From Epiperipatus broadwayi (lineage: Eukaryota > Onychophora > Udeonychophora > Euonychophora > Peripatidae): a stretch of 64,000 bases of DNA. The DNA lies in the NCBI GenBank assembly GCA_028023455.1, contig JAQFVV010012446.1:7255501-7319500 (forward strand), in the 5' to 3' direction. A program made the translations under genes and the position numbers. The notes under the pieces were generated by a model. It worked only from the letters and a program-made list of their open reading frames with translations, was not told where the DNA came from and did not search any database. Shown piece after piece: positions 26,440-38,746 of the stretch. Position 1 is the stretch's first letter. Every line of letters begins with the position of its first letter.

Positions 26440-26545
26440 ATTAAACCTGGAACTTATGCCATTGGCACCACTTACCCTGCAGAAATGACCAGTAGATCAA
26501 CAAAAAGAAAGAATAAGGCGGAGTCACATTCTTCGTCCCCCTTGC
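26440..26545 (-). other. Possible alternative noncoding first exon
   Basis: On the minus strand a mixed-composition stretch (CAAGGGGGACGAAGAATGTG, then GACTCCGCC) leads to a strong donor, GCAG|GGTAAGTGG. No reading frame of note starts in it. It could be a 5' UTR exon of a short BNIP2-like isoform joining the 11-kb exon, or chance. It rests on a single splice-site match. Confidence 0.15.
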
Positions 26546-26849
26546 TAAAGTGCTTTTACATAATTTAATGGCAATTACTCATAAATTTTGAATTAATGAT
26601 ATATTTGAAATCAATTAGAGAAAACTGCTTTTCCTCTTTACTTTTTTATCTAATTGAATTAAAAAGGCGAGAAGGAAAATCACAACTCAACGCAGATTTT
26701 ATTTCAATAAAAACACAGATCACATGACTTAAAAAAAAAAAAGAGCAACAAATTTATTTATTAATTATTTTCAAGTATAAGCGGTATCAATTTTTTTTTT
26801 TTTACAATTACAAATATCAACGAACTTATTTAATCGAATGGCTTCATTA

Positions 26850-26960
26850 TCAAGGAGTTCGTAAGAAGTTCGAACACCGGAAGTGCCAGAATTGGAATCG
26901 ATCCCAAGACTTCACGCTCCAGAGCTCGACACACGCAGGGCATCTCAACGGGAGAGGGAG
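26850..26960 (-). repeat. tRNA-like SINE head next to a purine-rich tract
   Basis: On the minus strand the segment reads GAGATGCCCTGCGTGTGTCG, then GAGCTCTGGAGCGTGAAG and GGGATCGATTCC (B box). It lies next to (GGGA)n/(GA)n purines at 26948-26980. It is tRNA-like but not an intact tRNA, and different from SINE family 1. Confidence 0.4.
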
Positions 26961-27356
26961 GGAGGGAGGAGGAGAGAGAGAAATCAAATTGACCTAATTT
27001 CTCCAGCTTTGGAAATGGATATACTGACGTAATTGTAAAGACAATTTTATTTATTTGTGGTGAAATGAAAATACTTAATGGAAAATTAATTAACTAGAAA
27101 ACTAAAAACAAACGGTAATTCAACAATAATTACAGAAAAATTAAAATGATTTTTAAAACGATTCTTTATAAAAAAAAAAAAAGTTGATTATTATTCTTCA
27201 GGAAATAATTTCATTTTAATTAAAACAGAGTATTTGCACGCTAGCTCTTAACACCTGCTTAAGATTAAATTCATTCTACAAATTACAAACAAAAATTTAT
27301 GGCACAAAAACAAGTTTTCGTGAATGTGTGTAAAACTCTATAAAAGAGGTCTATTA

Positions 27357-28071
27357 TGATTGTAAATATCTATTAGAAAATAATAAATAAATATATATAT
27401 TTTTTCCATTCACCACTCTCTACTTCCAAGATAACTCAACTGATATTTCAATTAAGAGCTATCAGGCAATTGAAAAGTAAGACCAGTGTTTCTTGATCAA
27501 ACTCACCATTTTGCTAATGCGTGTTAGTGAGCAGCCGATCCATGTTTTATACTATATGAATAATCAATTATTACTACAGATAGAATCATAATTGAAGACA
27601 TTAATCACAGAATTAAACTTAGTTGGAGTGCTTTTGGTAGAAATAACTTAGTATTAAAATAAAATATGCCAATATGTTTGAAAAGGAAGGTTTTCAATAA
27701 ATGGGTTTTACCAGTTCTTAGTTATGGATCTGAGACTTTGACACTTAACACAAGAAGAGATCGAAAACACAATACACGGGTAAGAGAACAGGTGATAACT
27801 GTCATCATTTGAAAGAATTAAGAGACTGAAGAGGAGTTGGGCTGGGCATATTGCTAGAAGAGAAGATAATAGATGAACAGTTGAAATATTAAACTGGTTT
27901 CCAAGAGATTGCAAAAGACCAAAAAAAGAGACCACATGAGATGGTTGGATGAAATAAGGAAGTGTGTGGGAGTATTGTAGAGAAGAGAGGCTAGAGATTG
28001 GAGATGGACTGAACTTGGAAAGACCTACATCCTGCAGTGGACTGATAATGGTTTACAATGACAATGATGAA
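27357..28071. mobile_element. RTE-like LINE copy F with inverted 5' end
   Basis: Two parts in opposite orientation. 27357-27577 matches the 5' UTR of copies A to C on the minus strand (ATTGTAAATATCTATTAG, AAGAGCTATCAGGCAA, GCGTGTTAGTGAGCAGCC, ATACTATATGAATAAT). From about 27577 it switches to the 3' part on the plus strand (ATTAATCACAGAATTAAACT, GGAGTGCTTTTGGTAGAAAT, GGGCTGGGCATATTGCTAGA, CTGCAGTGGACTGATAATGG) and ends in a GATGATGAA-like tail. About 2 kb of the middle is missing. This is the structure expected from twin priming. The frames are broken. Confidence 0.7.
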
Positions 28072-28402
28072 GAGAGGGCTAACATTACTTTAACTTGAAG
28101 ATTTATTATGAAATTATAAAAGTAGTGCATTAATGACCTATCTGAGATTAGAATAATATTTGGAAAAAATAAAACACAGTACAAAAAAGGAGAGGATATA
28201 TTGTATTCAAATTAGTAAAGAATCCTCAATTTAATCATTGCCATTATCAACTGCAAAAAAATTTCATCTCATTTTTGTGATCTATAGTTTCTTTTCATCT
28301 CAACAGAAAAGTTTCTTATCCACCCATTTTAAATATCTCATCATAAGGTCTTACAATCTCTTAGATTCAGTTTAGGTTTCTATTACTCATTAATTGCCAT
28401 CA

Positions 28403-28471
28403 TGCCTCACAACATATCCTGCTCAGCTTGTAAGACAGCTGTGCTAACCACTCGGCTACCAATGCTTGACA
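28403..28471 (-). mobile_element. Partial SINE (family 1) remnant
   Basis: Plus-strand CTTGTAAGACAGCTGTGCTA, ACCACTCGGCTACC and AATGCTTGAC match the head of family 1 read in reverse. The B box and tail are missing, so it is a truncated or old copy. Confidence 0.55.
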
Positions 28472-28744
28472 AAGCTCTTTTTAGTTCTAGAACTGAAGCT
28501 GCTTTAGACAATACACAGAAAAACATCAATAAAGCAAAAATATATACATGATATTTTCAAAGATTACTGACTATAAATTCTTGTAGTGTAAATAATTACA
28601 TATCCTTCAAGCTTTTGTTTCATCCTTGGAGACCCTACGTTTTATCTTCTATTAATCCATTGGGGCAGAAAAAAGATTATAATCAATAATGTCCATTAGT
28701 TATAGATCTATATAGAAAACCAATAAGACATCACACAACTTACC

Positions 28745-28960
28745 ATAGCTTCAGTTTACACAATGTTGTTCAGCATCAAATTCTTTTTGTCTCCCATAGT
28801 TCAGGTGCATTAATCCACGATATAAAATCTCTTCAATGATGAAGGCCATAAGCTAGAAACTAGTCTGGGAATATTAGGGCAGCGTTGGACAGGAATTTAT
28901 TAAACACTATCATTTGGCATCTATTAATTACTAAAGCTTGCAGTAAGTTACGTAACTGTA
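28745..28960 (+). repeat. Partial copy of fold-back family F
   Basis: GGCCATAAGCTAGAAACTAG, TCTGGGAATATTAGG and GGCATCTATTAATTACT align with one arm of the 30629-30913 element. More diverged than that copy. Confidence 0.45.
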
Positions 28961-30039
28961 GGAGAGAAAAATAATTCTAAATATAGCTAAGTAACTAGAA
29001 TAAATTTATTAGTAGTTGGATCAGATGCATGAATTCGTGCTAAGATAGATGTTTCAGGTAATCTAACAGTATTAAAATTATCAATATGAGTTTGACAAAA
29101 ACAATTGTTGAAAATAAAGAACCAGAAAATGAGATCAAAATCTATTAAGATTTAATGATGTTTGTTACTTCCATTTTTTTAAAAAAAATCATATCTTTTT
29201 TTTGACTCAAAAAAGTAGAAAAAAAGAATGAGAGTAAAAAAGAATGAATGATTCCCTATATTAGAAAGGTTTATGATTGTTGCACTAACTAAACTGACAC
29301 AGAAAAGGGGGGGGGGAGGATTCCAATAATGCAAGGCACAGCAGAAGTTCTTCATTCAATAATCCATTTCGATGTTGATATATTATTTTTTCATCAATGA
29401 TTTAACGTGTAATTATGATTTTTTTTCTAACGTATTGTTATCGGTTGTTCTGCATAGTATTGGTAACATTTATGCAATAGCAACTCATATTAATAGCTGC
29501 TGACTTAATGATATTGCTTTTAAATTGTATACTTAGAATGCATATTGTTTTGGCACTTTAATAAAGCTAGGGTATCATCTTTATTAAAACTTTCATACTA
29601 TACTAAACATTTTATAAATTAGTTTTATTTAGTCAGTACTATCATTTAAAAAAAAATATTTTTTTTTTAAAGAAATGCTTTTATTCACATAAATGTACTA
29701 AAAATTTACAAATTTCTTGTTTTCATAAATGAAATGATCACATTTAAAAATTTACAAATCACACTTCTAAATAATCATTTAAATAAATGCAATGAAAACT
29801 GACTTTGAATAGAATGCGATGATACAAAAAAAGGGGCATTAATTGCGAATTTCTTTAAATTATTCTTTGGAAATCTGATTTGAGAAAGCTGCAAAAAAAT
29901 TATTTTTTAGCATATTAAAGCATCTCTTTAAATTTTATTTTCTGCTTTATGAAAGTTTAAATACAATTTAATACTGCTAATGGCAATCCCATAGATAATA
30001 CTGAATCCCGTATAAAATAATTTCACCGTTTCACTAATT

Positions 30040-30165
30040 ATTTGCTAAAATTGTTTGTAAATTTTTCTCATTGGGAATACACATGTATGCAAAATTTCAA
30101 CTAGATAAGAAATTGTGAATTGGGTAAAAATTTAGTTACAAGATTTTACAGATAGACAGAAAAAA
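30040..30165 (-). repeat. Dispersed repeat, reverse copy
   Basis: Reads in reverse the block found at 15230-15350 and 16435-16525: GCTAAAATTGTTTGTAAAT, GGGAATACACATGTATGCAA, AATTTCAACTAG. It ends at a TTTTACAGATAGACAG sequence. Confidence 0.45.
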
Positions 30166-30472
30166 AAAGAAGAGAAAGGCTTTGTTTATTCACAGAAAAA
30201 TACTTGTATAATAATGTAATTTGTAATAGTCATCTCCTTTAATTAATTTTATTTCTTTCAGTTTTTGGTGGAATATATATATATATTAAACGATCATCAA
30301 AAATGGAAAGAAGTTTAATTAATTATGCTGCCTTTTCATATATCAAATATAAGGTAGTTGTTCTGCGGATGTCGACAAAACAACTACCAATAAATCATAT
30401 GATATAATATAAAATCTTTACAGCAAATATTGATTTTTGCCCTTGTGTTGGAACTATTTAACAACTTCAATC

Positions 30473-30629
30473 AACAATAATAATACATAAAAGCTCTTTT
30501 CCGCAAATATTGATTTTTGGTCTTTTCAGTGTGTTGGAACTATTTTACGATTCCACAAGATTGAAAGTGTCACACTGAAAAGGGTAAAAATCAATATTTG
30601 CCAAAAAGAGTTTTTATGTATTATTATTG
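30473..30629. repeat. Short palindromic repeat beside the MITE
   Basis: CAATAATAATACATAAAAGC, GCAAATATTGATTTTTG and CTTTTCAGTGTG on the left pair with CACTGAAAAG, AAAAATCAATATTTGCC and TTTTTATGTATTATTATTG on the right. A diverged direct copy of the left arm precedes it at 30420-30472. Confidence 0.7.
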
Positions 30630-30913
30630 TAAACAAAGGCAAAACTCTCCATTCAGTAGTGCCACCCTGTGCCAAGCAGAGTAATCAATGGATGCCAGAA
30701 GGCTTGTGCATAAAATCCCTATCTAGTGCCTACTCATCCAATATCCCCAGACTAGTTTCTGGCTTGTAGCAATCATCAGTGAGGAGCCTTGGATCTGAGA
30801 GCACTGCACCTAGATCTTAGGATTTTATGCACAAGCTTTCTGGCATCCATTGATTACTCTGTTTGGCACAGGGTGGCACTACTGAATGGAGAGTTTTGCC
30901 TTTGTTTACAACA
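30629..30913. mobile_element. Near-perfect palindromic MITE (family F)
   Basis: Terminal arms of about 90 bp, starting TTGTAAACAAAGGCAAAAC, continuing through TCCATTCAGTAGTGCCACC and ATCAATGGATGCCAGAA to TTGTGCATAAAATCC, are repeated inverted at the right end with only a few differences. The middle carries CCCCAGACTAGTTTCTGGCT and is unique to the family. No coding frame. The well-preserved arms make it the youngest F copy here. Confidence 0.85.
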
Positions 30914-30999
30914 ATTATGTGCTAGTATAGAGATGGTGATCATGTGATGTATTATTATTGTTATTTATTATATATATACAATTATTGTTGTTATATAAA

Positions 31000-33360
31000 G
31001 ATATTTTATATTATTTCATATGTTTTATTTAACATCTTTTAAAATTTTAACTATAGCCAATTTACAGTAATATACTTTTAAAATTTTGTTTGGTATTTAT
31101 AAATATTTAATTAATTGTATATCTAAAATAATTAGAAAAATATGAATAATTAATGAAATATAACTATATTTACAAAATAATATTCTTTATATTGATACAA
31201 GTATTCAAGCATAATTCTTTTACTGTATTAACAAAATATCATTGGATACAAAATTTAAAGCCAAACTGGAGTTTATTCTATGCAGATTGTACTGAGCACG
31301 CTCAATCTTATATGGACAAATTATAACTGATTTTGTTATGCTAATTAAACATGTCAAAAAGCAACCACATTTAACTGGTAGATATCATTGTAATAATATT
31401 CTACTTACATATAAGCTTTGAATTTTAAAATATAACATTACTTTTTAAGTATAGTGTATATTAAAATAAAAAAAACCCACATATATAAATTATAATATAA
31501 TTTATTATTTCAATATATACATACATACATAAGCTAGAGAGCATAGGGCAAATCTTTGTACAAATAACTCAATAAGAAAAAGATTAAAAAAAAACAAACA
31601 ATAGAAAAAAAAATTTCCATACACAGATAAAACACAAGAATCATTCAAATTAATATAGTAAAAATTACTGTATTTTGATGATATACATATGTATATATAA
31701 TATTTAAAAGATGCCTATATATTTACATAAACTAGAAATGATAGAAAGCAAAAATGTTTGCAAAAGGTTGATAGAATTTTAAAACAAATTATTTTTAATG
31801 TAAATATATATACAGTAAAAAAAAAAAAAAGAAAAAGATGACAAATATAATTTTGAGGAGGATAGGGAGGAACTAGAGGAATAAGAATGTATAAATGCAC
31901 GTTTACATATACATACATATTCAGACGTGAACACGCACACCCATACAATTAGTCGCTAAAAATTAATAATAAAATTACATTAGCAAAATGATTTTCAAAA
32001 TATATTTGATTTTTAGCTCAAAAATAAATTATCATGATGAAAATTCTTCAGATTCATATATGGGGAGATGGGAAAGAAAGAAAAGAAGCAATCAGACAAA
32101 ACATCATTTTATTTTTGCCTCATTTACGTTATTATTCCTTTCCTATAATAAATTATTTGAAATTATACACAAGTGAATTACCATCATGATTTTTCTACTT
32201 TAAAAAATGAAAAAATTTAAAATGATGAAAAGTACAAAAAAATATATATAAAAATATATTTTTTTATAATTCATATACATGAGCAGAGGTACCATGCGAC
32301 AGTAAAAAAAAAAACACTTGGGGGAAAAAACCCCCGAAGCACAATAGCTTTCAAGCACTGGATCATATCACCTAATGTCACATATCTTTCTAATAGGATG
32401 AGCAAAATATTTTTTATTTAAATGCCTACAAATTTCAAAATAAATTTTTGATTACATTTTTTTTTTTTTTTTAAATTTAATTCTATATTTAACAACAACA
32501 AAAAAAGATGCGATTTTAAACATTATTTAGTAAGCAAAAAAAGATTTCTAAAAATGAAAAAGTGAATAATAATTATTGTACCATTATTAAAACAATTAAT
32601 AATTTTGAAATAACATTTGCAATGTGTTCAGCTATTAGAAATTAGTGAATGATTATAAATAATTATTTCCAAGCATTTAATATTTCAAAAAGAAACAGTA
32701 TTGTTTACAAATTTCTATTGATTAAAAATTAAATGGTTGTGCAGTCATATTTAGTAATATTAAAATTTTTATATCAGCGGGAAAAAATTAAGCCAACAAT
32801 TTATCTAATTTTTACTATAGTTTTGCTGAAATCTACATTTACAGATTTTGATTCTTTTATAATAAATATAATTAAAAAAAATATCAAAAGATTTAATTAA
32901 AAAAATTATCAAGATTTAAGTAACAAGATATTAATATGAAATATATTAAATTTAAAAGAATGTATTTTTTTTTTTTTTAAATTTATATAATGTACACAAT
33001 ACAATATAAAATATTTTTTTTTGTATAAACAAATTTTAACACTTTGGAGGCATTCATATGCAATTAATTTAAAAAATTATAATTACCATTACATTTGAAA
33101 TACTTTTTTGGGATTTAATTTGATCTTTTATTAAAATCCCAGAAAAAAAAAAAAAATCAAAATGCCCGTTTGTAACAAGTGATATAAATTATATATCCAA
33201 GTGTAACGAGTAACCATTAAAAATCAAAATATATATAAACATACATTAAAAAACATTTATAAATATTAACAGGAAATTTTTCTACTACTAATAAAAAGCT
33301 TTGCTGATGATAATAATAAAACCAAAATAGTAAACTTTTCCATATTCTTTTGAATGATCA
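31000..33360. other. AT-rich intron, nothing recognised
   Basis: Long AT-rich stretch with short homopolymers and TA-rich tracts. Six-frame reading shows no recognisable domain, tRNA-like head or paired repeat beyond chance. Confidence 0.7.
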
Positions 33361-33369
33361 TTATCAATT

Positions 33370-33750
33370 ATTGAAATATTACCAAATTCACCATTTCCTT
33401 TATTTTGCTATATTTTATATAAATGCAATTTATACACTCTACTTTGAACACTTTTTAGCAAAAACCTTTTTATTGTCCATACACACACACACAATCTTAC
33501 ATTTCATCTGCCCTGCAATCTTCTTCAGAGCTATGATATAAAGAACAAAATAAAATGCATAACTATATAAATAATACCATAAAAAACAAATTATTTTATT
33601 GTTTACATTTTTTATGGTATTATTTTGTTCATTATATCATAACTCCGAAGAAGACTGCAGAATAGTCAAAACATAAGATTGAGTATGCATATATGTACAA
33701 TAAAAAGTGTTCAAATTGAGTGGACAAATTGCATTTATATCAATTATTGG
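33370..33750. repeat. Inverted-repeat element (fold-back)
   Basis: Left arm (33415-33600: ATAAATGCAATTTATACACT, GAACACTTTTTA, TCTTCTTCAGAGCTATGATA) is inverted at 33610-33750 (TTATATCATAACTCCGAAGA, AAAAAGTGTTCAAATT, GACAAATTGCATTTATATCA). The arms meet near 33600 around a short AT-rich loop, so it is MITE-like. The small reading frame at 33350 has no support. Confidence 0.65.
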
Positions 33751-33759
33751 AAAAAATGT

Positions 33760-36700
33760 AAAAAAATGTACTTTTATTTTTCCTCAATGACCCCACAAAC
33801 CTAAATTAGTAAAAAAAATCTGTTAATGGCTTAAAAATAAAATAATCTTAATATCATTGCTACTTAAAATTTATTAATCAAATGCATGACATCAAGTTAA
33901 AAAATTAAATTTTTCATAAAATTAAAACTTAACAAATGATATCCGTTTTTTGAATTATAAGAATTCTTTGGAAAAAAGATGTAATTTCTAATAAAGCAAA
34001 AAAAAAAAAGAGGAAACTGCATCAATAAATCGACAAAAACAAAACAAAACTATTTCACCAAAAAACACTTATTTGGTAAATATATGAAATGACTTAAACA
34101 TTGATAGCCAACTATAAATAGCCCATCATTGCTAATTATGAACATTTTCCTAAAATAAAAAAAAGAAACCAATAAATCAGGAATTGCTCATATATTTTAA
34201 TGTTAATAATTTATTTTTGGATCCATCTATAAGTTATATTGCTGATAAAAGAATGAAATATTAGAAAACAACTATTTATTCCAAAAGTCTATAAAGATAG
34301 TAATAAAACTAATACCGAAAAATAAATAATGCAAGAGAGAAAAAGAAATAAGTTAAACATTTTTTGTTGATCCACCAAAATTTGGTTTATTATCTGTTAT
34401 AAAGTCAAAAAGATTATGTTCATTACTAATAAATAAATTATATCTAATGCAGATTTCCAGTAATATATTTTTTCTAAATATTTTGTTAGCAGAGCAATCA
34501 TTTATTTACTTTTTAATTTTAAAATAGTCAAAATAAGTATATATTTATTTATAAATAAAAGATTTTAATTCTTCCCTATTTCAGTTGCTCTTTTTAGAGT
34601 TTGGCTTATTTTTTTTTTAGTAACTTTTAAAACTGTACTTCTGGATTGGATTTCTTAGCAAAATTCTCCGTTTTTTTTGACCAGTTTTCTCGTACTCGCC
34701 ATATTTTTAAGATTAAAAAAAAAGATAAAACAAAAATAATAATTGGAAATCGTTACAGAAAGCAAACATTAGATTGGGAAGTCAAAATTTAACTAGTCAG
34801 AACTAGTTTTCTCATAATGTGTCTTCTGTATATATATGAAAAAAATTCTGGATCTCAAATTGTAAGGTAATTCACATTGTATTTCAACTATAATAGAATC
34901 ATTGTTGGATTTGAAAAGAGTTTACTTGTGCACCCACGGCAGTTAATATGTTAATGAACTATTCCCTAATTATGCAAATCATGGGCTTGTCATAATCATG
35001 CCTACATTATGTATTTGACAAATGATATGTTAACAGACAATGAGAATTGTCATTTTATATTGTCATTCTGATATTAATGGTTTCCTCAGGATTTTGGGGG
35101 AACTTACGCCTTACTAAACAATAGGTTTTATTATTATTACATCTTACAATTTCAATTTAAATAGCTAAAAAAATTATACATCAATAAGAAAAATCAATCA
35201 AATAAAATCATAGTAAAATTGCAATTAAAAACAAACAGAGAATGACATATTATTACAACAACAAGAAGGTTCAGAATCTTAAAATTTGGGACTGTCAAAA
35301 ACTCTATCATAAGAGCATGCGGAAAACCAATAGCAGGGGAGGAAGGGACAGGTTCACTTTAAGCAGGCAGGGGAAAGCACAACAAAACATTATTATTTAA
35401 AAACAAAAACAAACAAACAGGCTCCATAAGGCAATTAAGTGAGTTAAAATTATTTAAAAATCGCTTCAGTGCTATCAGAAAATATCTCATGCATTAAGAT
35501 ATCTGACAACAGAAAAAAGAGTGACTTTAAAGAAAATACTACTTTAAGAAAGAATATGATTTAAAAGATGATGGCGTGGTGGTCTAGTGGGCGGTGATAT
35601 TCATGCTGCAGACTCAGGTTCAAATCCTGGGAAAAGCTGGAGATTTATTGGAGGTGTTCACCTACAGATATCAAATACAAAACAAGAGCACTGTAAATAT
35701 AGATTAATAATGAAGCTGTTAATGGGTTACAATGATTTAATTTTTTTTTTTTTTTTACAAAAAACAAGTTTATTGGAAAATCTCTACAAATGGAGATCGT
35801 TGAGATGTAATATTTCCTAAAGAACATATTACAATTTAAGCATAACAAATATAATAAAAATCAACCTTTTTTCTGTTGTGCAAATAAAAAGCTGAATAGC
35901 TATCAAGTTACAAATTTTAAAAATATTTATTTTATTCAACAGTAAAAATGATAGCAGGATATGAAGCACACAGAAGTAGGGCGGCATGCATTAGTATTTC
36001 TGAAAACATACATACAAACATACAACACTTCAAAAATTAATGTATATAAAATTCTTATAATGCCTAATTATAGAACATAACTGAATTAGGAATTAAAATC
36101 ATTATCATGCTGATGGAAGATGGGGGTCAACAATAATGGGAGCAAATGAATTTTGTACAAAAGTACAAAATAAAGTAATAGATATTTTCATCAATATTAT
36201 ACATTCTACATAAATACCCTGCAGAAAACTTAATAGTTCATGCAATACGATCAATAAAGAGATTCCATTTATTAAAAAAAATATTTTAATTTTATTTTTT
36301 AATAGCAACTACAAACAAAAAGTTTATTAATAAAATCAATTATATACAGCCTATTTTGTAAGCCAATCTCTATGTATAAATTCATTTTCTAAATTCAATA
36401 AAAATTTACATCCATATTAATAAATAACAAATGCCCAGTGAGAGGGGTGTGGGGTGGGGGAGTACAACTAAAGTTAATTTTAAATATAGATCCCGTTTTT
36501 ATTATTATGCTTATTTAGAAATTTTTTTAAAATTATGAAGTTCTTAGAGAAATCTGTAGGTATAATTATTTTTCATATACAAATAATACGAACAATTTAC
36601 ACAATCACATTATTTCATTTACTATATTGGTAAAATTGGTGAGGCATGGTTTTTTTTTTCTAATACATTAGTTATTAGTTTTTTAAAGATGTACATTGAT

Positions 36701-37012
36701 AATTACTTTTAAAATGCATGGAAAACTAGAAATTTTAAAACGGCTTTCAAACCATTTAAAAATAAATAATAATTACATATTTTACTTTCCTCTATACAGA
36801 TTGTAGATATATAGATAGTGTTTATGCGTGTATTTGGATCTGAAAGATACAAACTCTTTTCTTAAACAATGTTAAATATATCGGTTGCATAGGTTCCAGA
36901 TTATAACTACTTGAACTTTTTGTATGAGAGCAATGCTAAAGTATATGTATATTATATTTTACTTGTGACTTCAAAGTCTAGTGTCAAACTGATTAAATAT
37001 TTACGCCCTGAG
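33760..37012. other. AT-rich intron with one tRNA-like patch
   Basis: No coding or mobile sequence was recognised except the tRNA-like patch at 35573-35640. An oddly G-rich run occurs at 36445-36460. Confidence 0.6.
35573..35640 (+). repeat. tRNA-like SINE head
   Basis: GGCGTGGTGGTCTAGTGGGC (A-box-like) and CAGGTTCAAATCCTGGG (good B box) lie about 35 bases apart, as in a tRNA. The acceptor stem does not close, so this is a SINE head or tRNA pseudogene rather than a tRNA gene. Confidence 0.5.
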
Positions 37013-37028
37013 CATAGCAATATAATTT

Positions 37029-37139
37029 TTTCCCCATATGTCATAGCATCGGTCGGGAGGCGAACCCGCAACAACCGTCTGCAACCAACTGCTTGCTTGC
37101 AAGGCGGCTGTGCTGACCTCTCGGCTAATAACGCTTGAC
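37029..37139 (-). mobile_element. tRNA-derived SINE (family 1) with 16-bp TSD
   Basis: Minus-strand copy with an intact B box (complement of GGGAGGCGAACCC), GCAAGGCGGCTG and GACCTCTCGGCTAA blocks. Perfect target-site duplication CATAGCAATATAATTT at 37013-37028 and 37140-37155. The tail is the T-run at the left end. Confidence 0.92.
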
Positions 37140-38161
37140 CATAGCAATATAATTTAGAATAAGTAAATGCTTTGCAAAACTAACTATTGGAAACTGATTA
37201 TGTTAAAATATATTTTTTGAAAGTATTTTTTTTTTATAGCAATATTCATATTTCTGTGATTTGGAAAGAAAAAAAAATTTCATGGTTTAATAATTTTTAG
37301 ACTGTATTGGGGGGGGGGGGATGTATTTTATTATAGAAATAAAATAAATTCAAATTGACAATATTTTAAATTTTATTTTGCATTTCAGCACACATTAATA
37401 AATATTGGACCTCTCGGATAAAAGACCTATGCTGTAATTTTGTTGACTGTGACTTTTGCTGAGTTGAATATGTAAATTTATGTATATTAATAAAGCAGTT
37501 GTACTAGAATTAAATAAATACATTTTTTGAGGATAACTAAGAACATTATTCTGATTGTAACTTGTGCATTGATATCTTAGTACCATGTTAACAGCAAATG
37601 AGGGACCTGTATGTGAAAGATATAGTATAATAAAAAGATGTGAGCAGAAATCTATCACAAAAGAGAACATAGTTTATTAAAAATTCTAAGAGAGTTTACA
37701 GATAATACTTGAGCAGAGAATGCACAAAATAATACTCAATGAATGATAAAGAGTGAATAGAAAAACTACAACTGCAGATCTCTTGCTTCTTTATGAGCAA
37801 GTTTTGAAAAACTGATGCAGCAGTAGTTCAAATACCTTAAAGGTAAAGTTGATTGATGGGGAAAAAATACGATTATAAGCTACGAGAAATGTAAACTCTT
37901 TTCTCCCTAATATCTTTTGTTAATACCTATTTTAGAACCAAAAACCTTACTTATTGAACATTCTAATTATTCTCATACACATAAAGATAGGCATGAAAAT
38001 GTGGTTTATACATGAATCCTTGTTAAAATTTTTTTTTATAAAGATATGATATCATCATCATCAAACATTATCAATCCACTGCAGGATGAAGGTCTCTCCA
38101 AGCTTAATTCATCTTCTCCGATCTTTAGCTTCTCTTTTCCACAACACCCTTGCACATTTTC

Positions 38162-38746
38162 TTATTTCATCATCCATCTCACATGTGGTCTCTTTCTGGG
38201 TCTTTTACAATCTCTTGGAATCCAGTTTAAAATTTCAATTGTCCATCTATTATCATTTCTTCTAGCAATATGTCCAGCCCAACTCCATTTCAATCTTTTA
38301 ATTTTTTCAATAAGGTCAGTAACACCTGTTTGTTGTCTTACCCATACATTGCGTTTTCGAACTCTTCTTGTTACTCCCAACATACATCTCTCCATACTCC
38401 TTTGAGTGGTCTGAAGTCTCTGTATTGCTCTTCTATTAAGTGTCCAAGTCTCAGATCCATAAGTAAGAACTGGTAAAACACATTTGTTAAAAACCATTCT
38501 TTTCAAACACATAGGCATATTTCCTTTTAGTATCAAGTTATTTCTACCAAAAGCACTCCAACCAAGTTTAATTCTATGATTAATTTCCTCCATTATGTTT
38601 CCATCTGTATTAATAATCTGACCTAGGTATTTGTAACTGTTAACTTCTTCTAATTCTTCATAATCAATCTTTATTTTCATATTTTGAGCAAATCGATTAA
38701 ACATTACTTTAGTCTTTTTAACATTTATCTTTAGTCCTACTTTCAT
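38162..38746 (-). CDS. RTE-like LINE copy B: C-terminal domain in a shifted frame
   Basis: 194-residue frame that continues the polyprotein after a net +1 shift near 38745. It opens MKVGLKINVKKTKVMFNRFA, which follows the palm in related RTs, then YKYLGQIINTDGN, LTYGSETWTLNRR, RSMERCMLGVTRR and RLKWSWAGHIARRNDNRW, and ends early at RWMMK. One base lost relative to copy A near 38170 removes the last roughly 45 residues. Its Met codon overlaps the end of the upstream frame (about 30 nt), so reinitiation, frameshifting or a plain lesion could all explain it. The function of this domain is not known to me. Confidence 0.75.
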   Translation of the reverse strand: MKVGLKINVKKTKVMFNRFAQNMKIKIDYEELEEVNSYKYLGQIINTDGNIMEEINHRIKLGWSAFGRNNLILKGNMPMCLKRMVFNKCVLPVLTYGSETWTLNRRAIQRLQTTQRSMERCMLGVTRRVRKRNVWVRQQTGVTDLIEKIKRLKWSWAGHIARRNDNRWTIEILNWIPRDCKRPRKRPHVRWMMK

